From the NCBI RefSeq assembly GCF_001465875.1, contig NZ_LN901324.1, forward strand, positions 1 through 64,000: a stretch of DNA of 64,000 nucleotides, written 5' to 3'. Below the pieces are notes generated by a model. That model was not told the DNA's origin. It saw only the letters and a list, made by a program, of their open reading frames with translations, and searched no databases. A program made the translations under genes and the position numbers. Positions 8,265-16,440 of the stretch are shown piece by piece (the first letter of the stretch is position 1; the number at the start of each line of letters is the position of its first letter). This DNA comes from Legionella saoudiensis (GTDB taxonomy: Bacteria; Pseudomonadota; Gammaproteobacteria; Legionellales; Legionellaceae).

Positions 8265-9149
8265 TAACTGTGTCACCTCATTGCTTATTTAAGCCCCAAA
8301 GTTAGTCTTTCTTCAAAATCGATTTGTAGTTGGGATACGATAAGCGCCCAATTGTGCATGGGCGGATTCTATTTTCCAGTACTTTCTGAACAGCACAGTA
8401 AATGAGTTTGATAAGGGCGTTTTCGCTGGTGAGTGCGCCTTTATTTTTAGTGTATTTGCGAATTTGTCGATGAAAACCTTTGACAATATTGGTTGTATAA
8501 ATGATACGTCTGAGCTCTTCTGGATATTTAAAGTACTGTGATAAAGCTTCCCAGTGATTATTCCAATACTTTATTACAGCAAGATATTTTTTCCCCCATT
8601 TCTCTTCCAGCTCAAGCAGATGATGCTCCGCTAAGTCTTTGCTTGAGGCTTTATAAACAAGTTTTAAATCAGCCATAAAGGCCTTCTGGTCTTTGTTGAC
8701 CACATACTTCAATGAGTTGCGAACCTGATGAACAACAAAAAGCTGCACTTCAGTATGGGGAACTACTTCGGTAATGGCATCAGAAAATCCCTTAAGCCCA
8801 TCGATACTAGCAATAAGAATATCTTTTTCTCCTCGAGCCTTAAGGTCTTTTAAGCGTCGAGCCTAAAAGACCAGTGGTCGATTGAATTGTTTCAGTCGTT
8901 TTACCGTTACGACAGATGGCGATACCTGTCTCAGTGCAGTCGATCATATAGGAATCCCTTTCTCCTTCTAAGGCAAACTTTAATAACTCTTTAATTAGGG
9001 GTAAGCATAGGTCTTTTACTGATTTTAACTGCGCTAATTCTTATGACTCGCACTCGTTGAAATCCCAAGTCGATAAATCGATTGTCTTCTTATTCATATG
9101 CACCTCTTTTAAGTGTTAAATTATAACAAGTTAAAAGATGACACAGTTA
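8265..9149 (-). mobile_element. Remnant of an IS256-family insertion sequence
   Basis: TAACTGTGTCACCT (8265-8278) and its inverted counterpart AGATGACACAGTTA (9136-9149) match at 13 of 14 positions. They bound a broken mutator-type transposase on the minus strand. The element is shorter than an intact IS256 copy because of internal deletions. It inserted between two paralogous small genes. I could not make out a clear target-site duplication. Confidence 0.7.
8302..9097 (-). pseudogene. IS256-family (mutator) transposase, broken
   Basis: An open frame at 8302-8748 encodes the C-terminal part of the transposase, including VVHQVRNSLKYV and IYTTNIVKGFHRQIRKYTK, both typical of the family. Upstream to ATG 9097 the sequence still encodes family pieces such as DGLKGFSDAITEVVP, but with frameshifts, an in-frame stop and missing segments between them. 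The first catalytic Asp region is damaged, so the element cannot move on its own. Confidence 0.75.
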
Positions 9150-9298
9150 TTTAAATACTATGAAAATTTTAATTTAAAATTAGATACTCTATAAATGAAA
9201 CTCAGTTAAAAGTTTGTTTATTTTTATATCATTTTTTTTTGCCGTATGTTATCTTTGAATCTTTAAATTATTTATCTATACCTAGATAAGGAAGTTCC

Positions 9299-9517
9299 AT
9301 GCCTTTAATAGCTAACCGTGACAAAAGGAAAAAAGTTTCCATAACTACAGAAATATTAGCTGATGTTGATGCAGTGATTAAACAGTATTGCCAATGGAGT
9401 GGTGTAGTAGATATAGGATATTTTTTTGAAGAAGCGGCTAAGTATGTTTTAGCTCATGATCAATTATGGCAAAAGCATTTACATGAACTAAAGAAAGATA
9501 GTGAGTTTGTTGGATAA
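9299..9517 (+). CDS. Small DNA-binding-like protein, paralogue of 7974-8171
   Basis: The 72-residue protein starts at ATG 9299, preceded by AAGGAAG. It shares with the 7974 gene a strand-like start (KKVSITTEI), then KQYCQWSGV and GYFFEEAAKYVLAHDQLW, with the same spacing of Cys, Trp, Tyr-Phe, His-Asp and Trp. This suggests a duplicated family of small regulators, possibly ribbon-helix-helix like. It ends before an inverted repeat that probably terminates both this gene and the convergent transporter gene. Confidence 0.6.
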   Translation: MPLIANRDKRKKVSITTEILADVDAVIKQYCQWSGVVDIGYFFEEAAKYVLAHDQLWQKHLHELKKDSEFVG

Positions 9518-9568
9518 TTTGTTTTGCTATTTATTAGGTAACTCATAACTTCACTAGCTCCAGTTTTA

Positions 9569-9608
9569 GCAATCTCAAAATTTATAATGTTCTGTACTTT
9601 GAGATTGC
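9569..9608. terminator. Bidirectional terminator-like hairpin
   Basis: GCAATCTCAAA (9569-9579) and TTTGAGATTGC (9598-9608) are perfect 11-nt arms. They lie between the convergent genes ending at 9517 (+) and 9615 (-). Confidence 0.55.
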
Positions 9609-9614
9609 AGTCAA

Positions 9615-10892
9615 TTAACTTTGTTCATAATTTAAAATAATTGGCTCTTTAGAAGACCGGCCAAACGTTTCTTTAATTTTAAATAATACAATCAATAAAG
9701 ATACTATAGGCAATAAGGCAAGCAAACTAAAAACTCGCTGATAATCTGCCAAAGTAGGGCCTATATGCGTAGCATTTATTGAAAGAATATAGCTGATTAT
9801 AGGTGCCATAACAGAAGCCGATAACATAGTTACAGCATTATTTATGCCTAACGCGCTTGATACTTGATTCGTTTTAAACTGTTCGGTCATAATAGCTATA
9901 CCGACACTTGCTGAGCCGATACCAAATCCATAAGCAAAGAAAGCAATAATTGCTCCCCATTCTGCAAGAGGTATATAAACAATAAAAAACAGCGAGAAAA
10001 AACTTGTTACCGCACTAAACACAAGAATTGGCTTACGTAATTTTATTTTATCTGAAAAATAACCAAATAATGGAGAGCCTAAGGCAAAGCCAAACCAAGA
10101 AAGGGTAATCATATAAGAAGAAAATGAAGAGTCAAATCCCTTTGCTGCGAGTAAGTTTTTACATTCATTCTCAGACAAATATTCAAGACTGAAATAGATT
10201 AAGGCACAATAAATAGAAATATCCCAAAATTGTTTTTGCTTGATAATAGCCATTAACTCAGTTTTAAACTGAGTAGTTTTTTCTAAAATAATAAATGAAT
10301 CTTCAGCATTAGATTTATTTCTAATAAATAGACTCATTAGTAAGGATAACAACAAACCAATAAGACTTAATATAAAGAAAAATTGTTGCCAAGTCATAAT
10401 CGACGAATGAGCAAGCTCGTTAAAAGGTCCTCCAGCAAACATAGGGCCCAATGTACCCAAAAATTGTGATAGGCCTATAAAAAGAGCTAAATTGTTCCGG
10501 GGCATCCAATCATAAACAGCAACTAATACACCAACAAATCCGAAAGCCGATCCCAGGCCCATTAATGCTCGAAAGAATAATGCGCCAGCTAGATTGGTTG
10601 AGCAGGAAAAGCCAAGGGTAGCGATGGAGCAAATTAATGAAGCAAAAAAAATCGATTTCTTAAACCCATATCGAGTAATAATTGCTCCTATGGGTATTTG
10701 CATTAATCCATACACAAATAAATAAGCTGTAGAACTTATTAAAGTAAAGTTTAAGGTAGATAAATTTAAATCATGCATAATAGGCTCTTGGAACGTACCT
10801 ACTAAGGTCCGCAGCAAAAACTCATAAAGATAGAATGAGACACTGAGCAACCATATTATTGCCCCTTGAATTGAGTATTGATTATTGTTCAT
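9615..10892 (-). CDS. MFS transporter, Pht-like
   Basis: The 425-residue inner-membrane protein has about twelve hydrophobic segments and the MFS loop motif around GAIITRYGFKKS. Segments such as FRALMGLGSAFGFVG and LSQFLGTLGPMFAGGP resemble the large Legionella MFS group that includes the Pht phagosomal nutrient transporters. The start is ATG 10892, which lies inside the end of the upstream gene (stop at 10882), so the two are translationally coupled; the longer frame from 10937 is unlikely. It is the last gene of a three-gene operon with a ferritin-like protein and an aspartoacylase homologue. Substrate unknown; an amino acid derivative is plausible. Confidence 0.8.
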   Translation of the reverse strand: MNNNQYSIQGAIIWLLSVSFYLYEFLLRTLVGTFQEPIMHDLNLSTLNFTLISSTAYLFVYGLMQIPIGAIITRYGFKKSIFFASLICSIATLGFSCSTNLAGALFFRALMGLGSAFGFVGVLVAVYDWMPRNNLALFIGLSQFLGTLGPMFAGGPFNELAHSSIMTWQQFFFILSLIGLLLSLLMSLFIRNKSNAEDSFIILEKTTQFKTELMAIIKQKQFWDISIYCALIYFSLEYLSENECKNLLAAKGFDSSFSSYMITLSWFGFALGSPLFGYFSDKIKLRKPILVFSAVTSFFSLFFIVYIPLAEWGAIIAFFAYGFGIGSASVGIAIMTEQFKTNQVSSALGINNAVTMLSASVMAPIISYILSINATHIGPTLADYQRVFSLLALLPIVSLLIVLFKIKETFGRSSKEPIILNYEQS

Positions 10893-11898
10893 GTTCGTTA
10901 CCTTGTGCACTCCATTCTTCCAGGAATAATTCAGCACGGATGTTATCCATAAACGTGGCTATTTTGTAAATATTTTGACCTTCAAATATAAGTGGATTCC
11001 TATTGATTCCAACGATAATACCATCCTTAGGGGCAGAAACTACTTCGGATAGTTCTGCGTTAAACGGATCTTGAATATGACCTAGGATGTCTTTTTTGCT
11101 AACATGATGTCCTAATTTTAGGTCATTAATTAAAATGCCACTATAATGCGCCCTAACCCACTCTTGTTCTACAGAGAAAATAGGCTCCACTTTTACAAAC
11201 TCTTCATTAGTCCCTTTTATCATATCAAGGGAGTTCAGCAAATTGATAATTCCATATTTCCCTACTTCAATTGCCTTTTCATCAAATCGACACGCTTCTC
11301 CTGCTTTATAAATTAAGAAAGGAATACCCATTGAGTAGGCGGTATCATGTAACGAGGTATTGATTTTAGTGTGGTTGATAACAGGGGCACCAAAATCTTT
11401 TGCTAATTTTTTTAATTCAAAAGTAGATAAATCAGCATAAATTTGCGGCAGAATATCATCATTGACCCTCCCTGTCTTAAGCTCGATTAAATAGTTAACC
11501 TTAGAAAGAAGTTCTTTAGTGAAAATTTCAGCAATACGCTCTCCATAACTTCCATCCGCTTTACCAGGAAAGCAGTCTTCAAAATTCTTTTCAAAGGGAT
11601 GGAATGTTGGATTAACTAAAGAGGGTACATTAATGATTGGTATAGTTATTACCGTACCATTAATCAGTTTAATAGAATCATCTTTGATTAGACGATTAAT
11701 AATTTCAATACCATTCATTTCATCAGCAATTAACCCTGAAAAAATTAATATACACGGACCTTCATTTTTCCCGTGAGTTACTTTAATGGGCATAAAAAAT
11801 GAAGTACAGGAGTTATAATCAGGCAGAGGTAGTGCCAAATTAGCAGTTTCACCAGGCTGAATGGTAACATTGCATATCTTTAAAGGAGTATTTTTCAT
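10882..11898 (-). CDS. Aspartoacylase/succinylglutamate desuccinylase homologue lacking zinc ligands
   Basis: The 338-residue protein aligns along its length with the intact family member at 25303-26331, but the catalytic motifs are changed. The zinc ligand His of HGDE is Ile57 (LIADE), the second zinc His of DLHTG is Lys141 (IELKTG), and the substrate motif RDLNR reads KNFED (104-108). Glu60 and Glu201 remain. Family members remove acyl groups from amino acids using zinc. This one should not bind zinc in the usual way, so it may be a pseudoenzyme that binds a ligand or partner. The C-terminal barrel-like domain is kept. It sits 30 nt after a ferritin-like gene and overlaps an MFS gene. Confidence 0.8.
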   Translation of the reverse strand: MKNTPLKICNVTIQPGETANLALPLPDYNSCTSFFMPIKVTHGKNEGPCILIFSGLIADEMNGIEIINRLIKDDSIKLINGTVITIPIINVPSLVNPTFHPFEKNFEDCFPGKADGSYGERIAEIFTKELLSKVNYLIELKTGRVNDDILPQIYADLSTFELKKLAKDFGAPVINHTKINTSLHDTAYSMGIPFLIYKAGEACRFDEKAIEVGKYGIINLLNSLDMIKGTNEEFVKVEPIFSVEQEWVRAHYSGILINDLKLGHHVSKKDILGHIQDPFNAELSEVVSAPKDGIIVGINRNPLIFEGQNIYKIATFMDNIRAELFLEEWSAQGNEHEQ

Positions 11899-11928
11899 AA
11901 TCGGCTCTTTTTAAAAAGTTTACGTAAA

Positions 11929-12492
11929 TTAGGTATCAAAGGATAATTCCTTAGTATCAAATTTATAGCGAGCGGCAAGATCTACTAGATCATCAGCATG
12001 CTCTTCTTCCATGGCTAGAATTTCTTCAAAAACCTTTCGTGTAGTAGAGTCTTCATTTCCTAAAATAATAATAAGTTGTCTGTAAGTATCGATTGCAATA
12101 CGTTCTGAAATTAAACTTTCGCGAATCATTTCTTCAATAGTATTACACTCAACGTATTTGATATGGGATCTCTGAGCTAACTCAATTGGATTGTAAATAG
12201 GAAGGCCTCCTAGTTGTACAATTCGTTCTGCTAATAAGTCGGCATGTTGCTGTTCTTGAATTGAATGTTCCAAAAATTCTTGTGCAACTAAAGGTGACCC
12301 TAAACGTAATGCTTTATAATAGTTTTGTTTGTATCTCAGCGAACAAATTGTTTCTGTTGCTAAAGAGGCATTAATCATGTCATGCATATATGCTAAATCA
12401 AATTTATAAAATTCGGTAACCGCCCCATTTTGTAAATTCCTTTGTGCATGTTTACGAATTAAATTTATATCTAATTGAAATTTATTATTCAT
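11929..12492 (-). CDS. Ferritin-like (bacterioferritin-type) four-helix protein
   Basis: The product is 187 residues from ATG 12492, with AGGATACG just upstream. Two helix pairs carry candidate di-iron ligands: an E-x6-Y pair near the start (ATETICSLRYKQ), EQQHAD, SERIAIDTYRQ and EEEHADDL. The E-x2-H pairs are the mark of ferritin-like di-iron sites. Such proteins store or oxidise iron, or oxidise other substrates. It leads an operon with the zinc-site-less aspartoacylase homologue and an MFS transporter, an unusual combination that may make it an oxidase rather than an iron store. That role is inference. Confidence 0.75.
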   Translation of the reverse strand: MNNKFQLDINLIRKHAQRNLQNGAVTEFYKFDLAYMHDMINASLATETICSLRYKQNYYKALRLGSPLVAQEFLEHSIQEQQHADLLAERIVQLGGLPIYNPIELAQRSHIKYVECNTIEEMIRESLISERIAIDTYRQLIIILGNEDSTTRKVFEEILAMEEEHADDLVDLAARYKFDTKELSFDT

Positions 12493-12746
12493 CGTATCCT
12501 CTTTCATTTTATAATCCTGGTGAGCGTGCTTAACTATTTTACTAAGTGCAGTTCAGGCGATATATTAAAGAAAGATATTAACTCTAGGTTAATAACTTGT
12601 TTGCATCAATCAGGGACTCAACGCCGGAGCACTAACTGTGTTACCGCAAACAAATCGTAAGTCATTTAGGGGTAGACATTTAATAGATCTTAACTTGGCG
12701 CTTGACCATGCAAAGTCAAGCAAAACTAATTTCTACAAAATATACT

Positions 12747-12833
12747 TTAGAGCTGATATTTTTCTCCAGTTACCATTAAATTAACTGTATCTACTGTTTT
12801 TTTAGCTTGTTCTGCAGAATAACTATAATGCAT
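12747..12833 (-). pseudogene. Remnant of a second CsbD-like gene
   Basis: On the minus strand from 12833 the sequence encodes HYSYSAEQAKKTVDTV followed by a different tail and a stop at 12747. This matches the C-terminal end of the intact CsbD protein nearby (HYGYTKEEAKKSVDNF). The N-terminal part is missing, so it is a decayed duplicate. The remaining sequence between 12493 and 12956 shows no other gene. Confidence 0.6.
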
Positions 12834-12956
12834 CCTTAATAAGGATATATTTTAAGGTGGTCATTTCTAAGCTGCTCTATATCCGTCTAAGTTAACTTGG
12901 ACTAAGCCTTGCGTACTGGGATATATATATCATCCCAGTCGCCTTTTAATATTTGC

Positions 12957-13151
12957 TTACCTCCCTAAGAAATTATCTACTGATTTCTTAGCCTCTTCTT
13001 TGGTATAGCCATAATGTTTTTGTAACGCTCCATAAATTTCTTGGTGATTTCCTTCAATAGCGAGGCAGTCATCATCAGTTAATTTAGCCCAAGCTTGTTT
13101 TAATCTTCCTTTTATTTCTTCCCATTTGCCTTCAAAAATATCAGTATTCAT
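12957..13151 (-). CDS. CsbD family stress-response protein
   Basis: The 64-residue protein has the CsbD layout: FEGKWEEIKGRLKQAWAKLT at the start, an acidic linker, then a Y-G-Y-x-K-E-E-A helix near the end. CsbD-like proteins are small, hydrophilic and commonly induced by general stress; their biochemical role is unknown. It has its own upstream region with AAGGAG before ATG 13151. A truncated duplicate lies just downstream at 12747-12833. Confidence 0.85.
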   Translation of the reverse strand: MNTDIFEGKWEEIKGRLKQAWAKLTDDDCLAIEGNHQEIYGALQKHYGYTKEEAKKSVDNFLGR

Positions 13152-13476
13152 ATAAACTCCTTATTGTATTATTATGTAAATCTATTTATAAAACGTCATT
13201 TTTTCAAAAGTTGAGCTAATTTAGGGGTTGCAGCGGATCAATGACTCCTAAAGGTATTCCCCCGGAATTAATTTTCGCTTCAAAATACTTTAACTTTACC
13301 TTCAGATACTCCAAATTTTAGCGTTATCGCAAGCCACTTCATTTTTATTTGCTCTCTTAAGTATCATTTTTTGAATCTATTCATGTTTCCTAATAATGAT
13401 TTATTTACTAATAAAATTGACATTTTCTAGTTAAAAATTAAAGTCACTTTTTTAATTTAATATTAAAGCCAAATAA

Positions 13477-13495
13477 TGTCAACAAATATTTGACA
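13477..13495. promoter_or_regulatory. Operator-like dyad, copy 1
   Basis: TGTCAA-N6-TTTGACA is a 19-bp near-perfect dyad. The same arrangement recurs at 13562 and 13683 in the otherwise gene-free 13152-13757 stretch. It is probably a binding site for a dimeric regulator. Confidence 0.5.
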
Positions 13496-13561
13496 CTATA
13501 ATTTAAAATAAAGTCTTTTCTAAAGAATAATAAAATAATGGTTCTAAATTATAAGGGTAAA

Positions 13562-13581
13562 TTTCAACATAATATTTGACA
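13562..13581. promoter_or_regulatory. Operator-like dyad, copy 2 (degenerate)
   Basis: TTTCAA-N7-TTTGACA differs from the other copies by one base in the left arm and one extra spacer base. It lies about 85 bp from copy 1 and about 121 bp from copy 3. Confidence 0.35.
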
Positions 13582-13682
13582 TATATTGTTTAACAGTAGT
13601 GACAAAAACATAGCAAAAAATATGTATCAATTGTTTGTGCTTTAATATTGAGATTATGTAATCAAAAATAATTTTTAAAAAA

Positions 13683-13724
13683 TGTCAAAATATATTTGAC
13701 AGATCTGTCTTTCTGATTTAGATT
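13683..13724 (+). promoter_or_regulatory. Promoter with overlapping operator-like dyad, copy 3
   Basis: TGTCAA-N6-TTTGACA (13683-13701) contains a perfect -35 box TTGACA (13696-13701). Exactly 17 bp later is TAGATT (13719-13724) as the -10. Transcription would begin near 13731, giving a short leader before ATG 13758. A repressor on the dyad would cover the -35 box. Confidence 0.55.
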
Positions 13725-13757
13725 AACGTTTCCAATTAACAATAAAGAGAGAAAATT

Positions 13758-14168
13758 ATGAATAAATTTAAAATTGCAGCTTTATCAACATTGCTATTGA
13801 GCGGATTAGCTTCTGCAAATCCTGCGTGTGATAGCTTTCAATTAAGAATTAAAAATAATCTTGCAGAAGATTTAGCAATAACAAAAATAAGCCTTACTGG
13901 TGCTAAGATACAACCAGGACATTTTGAGGTTTTAAAAGCTAAAACGGAGCAGGTATTTACTGTAAATAGCAGTAACGAAAACGTGCGCATGGATGGTGAG
14001 TTTAATTTCCACACTATTTCATTACCAAGCAAAAGTGTAAAAATAAGATACAGCCTGATCAACTCAGGAATGACTTGTGAACATAAAGAATACTCTCCAG
14101 ACCTTGATTATGCTGTAGAGAAAACCAGAAACATTGGTGAAGTTAGTTATACGATCAGTAATAAGTAA
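13758..14168 (+). CDS. Small secreted protein, 136 aa, paralogue of 15299-15712
   Basis: ATG 13758 is preceded by AAAGAGAG. Residues 1-20 (MNKFKIAALSTLLLSGLASA) are a signal peptide. The mature protein is about 116 residues with alternating hydrophobic pattern, likely beta-rich, and two cysteines (PACDSF and MTCEH) that could form a disulfide. The gene at 15299 encodes a protein of the same size with the same opening C-x2-F-x-I/L-x2-K-N and a matching late cysteine (ITCEL), so they are paralogues. Function unknown. It has its own promoter with operator-like dyads, so expression is probably controlled. Confidence 0.7.
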   Translation: MNKFKIAALSTLLLSGLASANPACDSFQLRIKNNLAEDLAITKISLTGAKIQPGHFEVLKAKTEQVFTVNSSNENVRMDGEFNFHTISLPSKSVKIRYSLINSGMTCEHKEYSPDLDYAVEKTRNIGEVSYTISNK

Positions 14169-14196
14169 TTATAAATATTAATAAGTAATTATAAAT
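14160..14196. repeat. Short tandem duplication at a stop codon
   Basis: AATAAGTAATTATAAAT occurs at 14160-14176 and again at 14180-14196, a 20-bp period. The first copy contains the stop codon of the preceding gene. It looks like a slippage duplication. Confidence 0.6.
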
Positions 14197-14363
14197 GAAT
14201 AATGGCAATTTAAATGAATCGTAGATAAAGCACAGACTAAAGCAAAAACCAATTTGGTGTGATTTTTTAAATTTATAAAAACCTAAAAAGTTGAGTAAAA
14301 GCTTATATTAACCCCAAGCTACGCATCATTCATTTAAATGATATATATAATATGGAGCGTTAA

Positions 14364-15254
14364 ATGAAATACCTGCAAACTAAAGAAACTTTGGATAACC
14401 TATATAAAAAACTTGAAGAAGTACACAAATCGGTCAAAAAAACTGTTGAAAATAAGCATTACAAAACAGCTAGTGAAACATTAGACAAAGCCATTGGTGA
14501 AGCTAATCGCGAAGTTACTAAAGCGAAGCAAGAAGAACAGCTACCGGATCCTACGCTGTCACAAGAATCAGTCCCGCTTGAAGACCTTGAGGCAAGTTAC
14601 GAACGTGTTCAGAAAAAAATCAATGAATTAAATAAACTTAAGGAATTCTGCGATACTAGCTATAGTTATGAGCAATTTATAGAAGAGAGGTCTGATGCTA
14701 TAAAAAGCAGAACAACAATACAAACAAAGCGCATGATAGATGAACAATATGACTTGAGTTTTGCACAGTTAAATGCACTTAGAAAACAAACTGAACCTTT
14801 TCCAGGAGTGGATAGTAAGTTGAATTTATTTCTAAAAACAATAAGGCAACTTCATACTGATAAATCAGTTTCAACTCAAAAGCTTACTCAAATAATGGAT
14901 GCTACCTATCACAGGCTAACAGGTGGCCCACGTGAACCCTTTGATAATATGGTTGATAACCTCAACATGGAACACTCTATTCCCTTGCAAATTCTGGGCG
15001 CTACACTGGTCTTATTAGGTACCGCATTAGTATCTGCAGCAATATTTTTCGCTCCTGCAATAATAACTGCAGCTGGCACTGGTTTAGGTGCGGCCTCCCT
15101 TTTCAGTGGTGGGGTAGCAGCAGTGAGTACAGCTCTAACTTTCGGAGGAGCAGCATGTTTCTTTAGTAAAACTAAAAAAATGGAACTTGCGACAGCCGGA
15201 AAAGAGTTAGGTGATAATAATTTTGAACAAAGACACTATAACCAATTTGGTTAG
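14364..15254 (+). CDS. Coiled-coil protein with C-terminal membrane hairpin, possible effector
   Basis: The 296-residue protein is rich in Lys, Glu and Gln over residues 1-200, with heptad-like helices (VHKSVKKTVENK; LEASYERVQKKINELNKL). Two adjacent hydrophobic segments follow at about 212-240 and 243-268. They contain many Gly/Ala residues and would form a membrane hairpin. A short polar tail ends the chain. This design is common among Legionella Dot/Icm substrates that sit in host membranes, but no domain or defined secretion signal is recognised, so effector status is a guess. It lies between two paralogous secreted-protein genes. Confidence 0.6.
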   Translation: MKYLQTKETLDNLYKKLEEVHKSVKKTVENKHYKTASETLDKAIGEANREVTKAKQEEQLPDPTLSQESVPLEDLEASYERVQKKINELNKLKEFCDTSYSYEQFIEERSDAIKSRTTIQTKRMIDEQYDLSFAQLNALRKQTEPFPGVDSKLNLFLKTIRQLHTDKSVSTQKLTQIMDATYHRLTGGPREPFDNMVDNLNMEHSIPLQILGATLVLLGTALVSAAIFFAPAIITAAGTGLGAASLFSGGVAAVSTALTFGGAACFFSKTKKMELATAGKELGDNNFEQRHYNQFG

Positions 15255-15298
15255 GACAACAACCTACGTTTTAATATTAAATTTTTAAAGGAATTATC

Positions 15299-15712
15299 AT
15301 GAATATGAAAAACATAGTAATTTTATTTGCCTCATTAACTTTAGGTGCAGCCCATGCGGCAGACACAGCGCCTTGTAATGGTTTCAAAATTAATCTTAAA
15401 AATCACACAGCACATCAATTGTTTATTGACCAAGTATCATTAAGTAACGGAACTATTCATTCGTGTGATCCTAAAGCAATTGAAGCAAATGAAAGTGCAT
15501 TGTATACAGTTAATGGCGCAGTCGAAGATACAGTGATGCATGGTCAGATTATTGCTCATATGACTGAGGCACCACAAAAATTAATTCGCATTAACTTTGA
15601 TTTAACTAATAAAAATATAACTTGTGAGTTAAACAACACCGCACAACAAGGTAATTTATCTACTGACTTTAACAGGGTTATAGGTGGCTTAAATTTACCT
15701 ATCAAAGATTAG
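15299..15712 (+). CDS. Small secreted protein, 137 aa, paralogue of 13758-14168
   Basis: ATG 15299 has AAAGGAATT upstream. Residues 1-20 (MNMKNIVILFASLTLGAAHA) form a signal peptide. The mature part shares with the 13758 protein the opening PCNGFKINLKN, a central VLKA/IEAN-x-valine segment before V-N, and the late cysteine ITCEL. It has one additional cysteine (HSCD). Probably periplasmic or type II secreted. Function unknown. A strong terminator follows. Confidence 0.7.
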   Translation: MNMKNIVILFASLTLGAAHAADTAPCNGFKINLKNHTAHQLFIDQVSLSNGTIHSCDPKAIEANESALYTVNGAVEDTVMHGQIIAHMTEAPQKLIRINFDLTNKNITCELNNTAQQGNLSTDFNRVIGGLNLPIKD

Positions 15713-15716
15713 ATCA

Positions 15717-15746
15717 AAGAAGCTCTTTATAGAGCTTCTTCTTAAA
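15717..15746 (+). terminator. Rho-independent terminator
   Basis: AAGAAGCTCT and AGAGCTTCTT form a 10-bp stem around TTAT, followed by CTTAAAAATA. It closes the transcript of the secreted protein. Confidence 0.7.
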
Positions 15747-15782
15747 AATATTATTAGTTAATGCAACTTTTCGGAGCTTGAA

Positions 15783-16118
15783 ATGTTTAAAAAATCTATA
15801 TATTCAATTATTGCTTTATCGTGTATTTTAAGCGCTTGTCAAAAACAAATAGACCCTACTAACGCTCCTCTTACTCCAAATTATGATGCAACACATGAAT
15901 TAATTACCGTCTATAAAGATAGTACTGAGATTCCTAAAGGTGCAACAATTATTACTCATGTAAAGGCTATGAATTCCCTTCCGAATGGTACTAAAGCTAC
16001 TCCAGAGGCTATTATGGTGGAGCTTAAGAGACAAGCAAAACTAGCAGGTGGATTTGGACTCGTTCATATAACACCCGGAACTGCCCAAACTACAGCTGAT
16101 GTAGTAGGTGTTCGTTAA
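15783..16118 (+). CDS. Small lipoprotein, 111 aa, unknown
   Basis: The signal MFKKSIYSIIALSCILSACQ has the lipobox L-S-A-C, so the mature lipoprotein starts at Cys19. The following 90 residues include VYKDSTEIPKGATIITHV and a later alpha-beta segment ending GFGLVHITPG. The overall order (strand, helix with Lys-Arg, glycine-rich turn, strand) recalls small outer-membrane stress lipoproteins, but no family is certain. It is separately terminated from the preceding gene and followed by its own hairpin. Confidence 0.65.
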   Translation: MFKKSIYSIIALSCILSACQKQIDPTNAPLTPNYDATHELITVYKDSTEIPKGATIITHVKAMNSLPNGTKATPEAIMVELKRQAKLAGGFGLVHITPGTAQTTADVVGVR

Positions 16119-16130
16119 CATTTAAATTTT

Positions 16131-16160
16131 AGATGTCACTCTAAGAGGGACATCTAATTT
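16131..16160 (+). terminator. Rho-independent terminator-like hairpin
   Basis: AGATGTC (16131-16137) and GACATCT (16149-16155) form the stem, followed by a T-rich AATTTCCTTTT. Confidence 0.55.
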
Positions 16161-16440
16161 CCTTTTGCTCCCTATTGACTGCGAGTGCCTGAACTTCGAG
16201 GTACAGCATTAATCATGTATAACACTGGATAAAGGGACTTTCCCTTCCTCTACTGGGGCAGAGTCAATTTAACTTTTGAATTAAACTGTATTTTATTTGC
16301 AGGAGGATCGTGATGTTAGGAAAGGAAGCCCAAAAGATATCGTTCCCCCTTACAGAGACGTTGATGCTTGGCCCCTAAAATTTGACAAATCTTCTCATAA
16401 ATAACCTGTATTTGATAATATTTACAATCAATAGTTTTCA

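Noticed and set aside
12475..12660. Open frame of 61 codons on the plus strand
   Set aside because: It begins inside the ferritin-like gene's start on the other strand and has no ribosome site or family pattern.
12690..12735. GTCAAGCAAAAC as an IS3 terminal repeat matching the end near 16960
   Set aside because: The shared stretch is about 12 bases in AT-rich DNA, and no transposase sequence accompanies it at this end.
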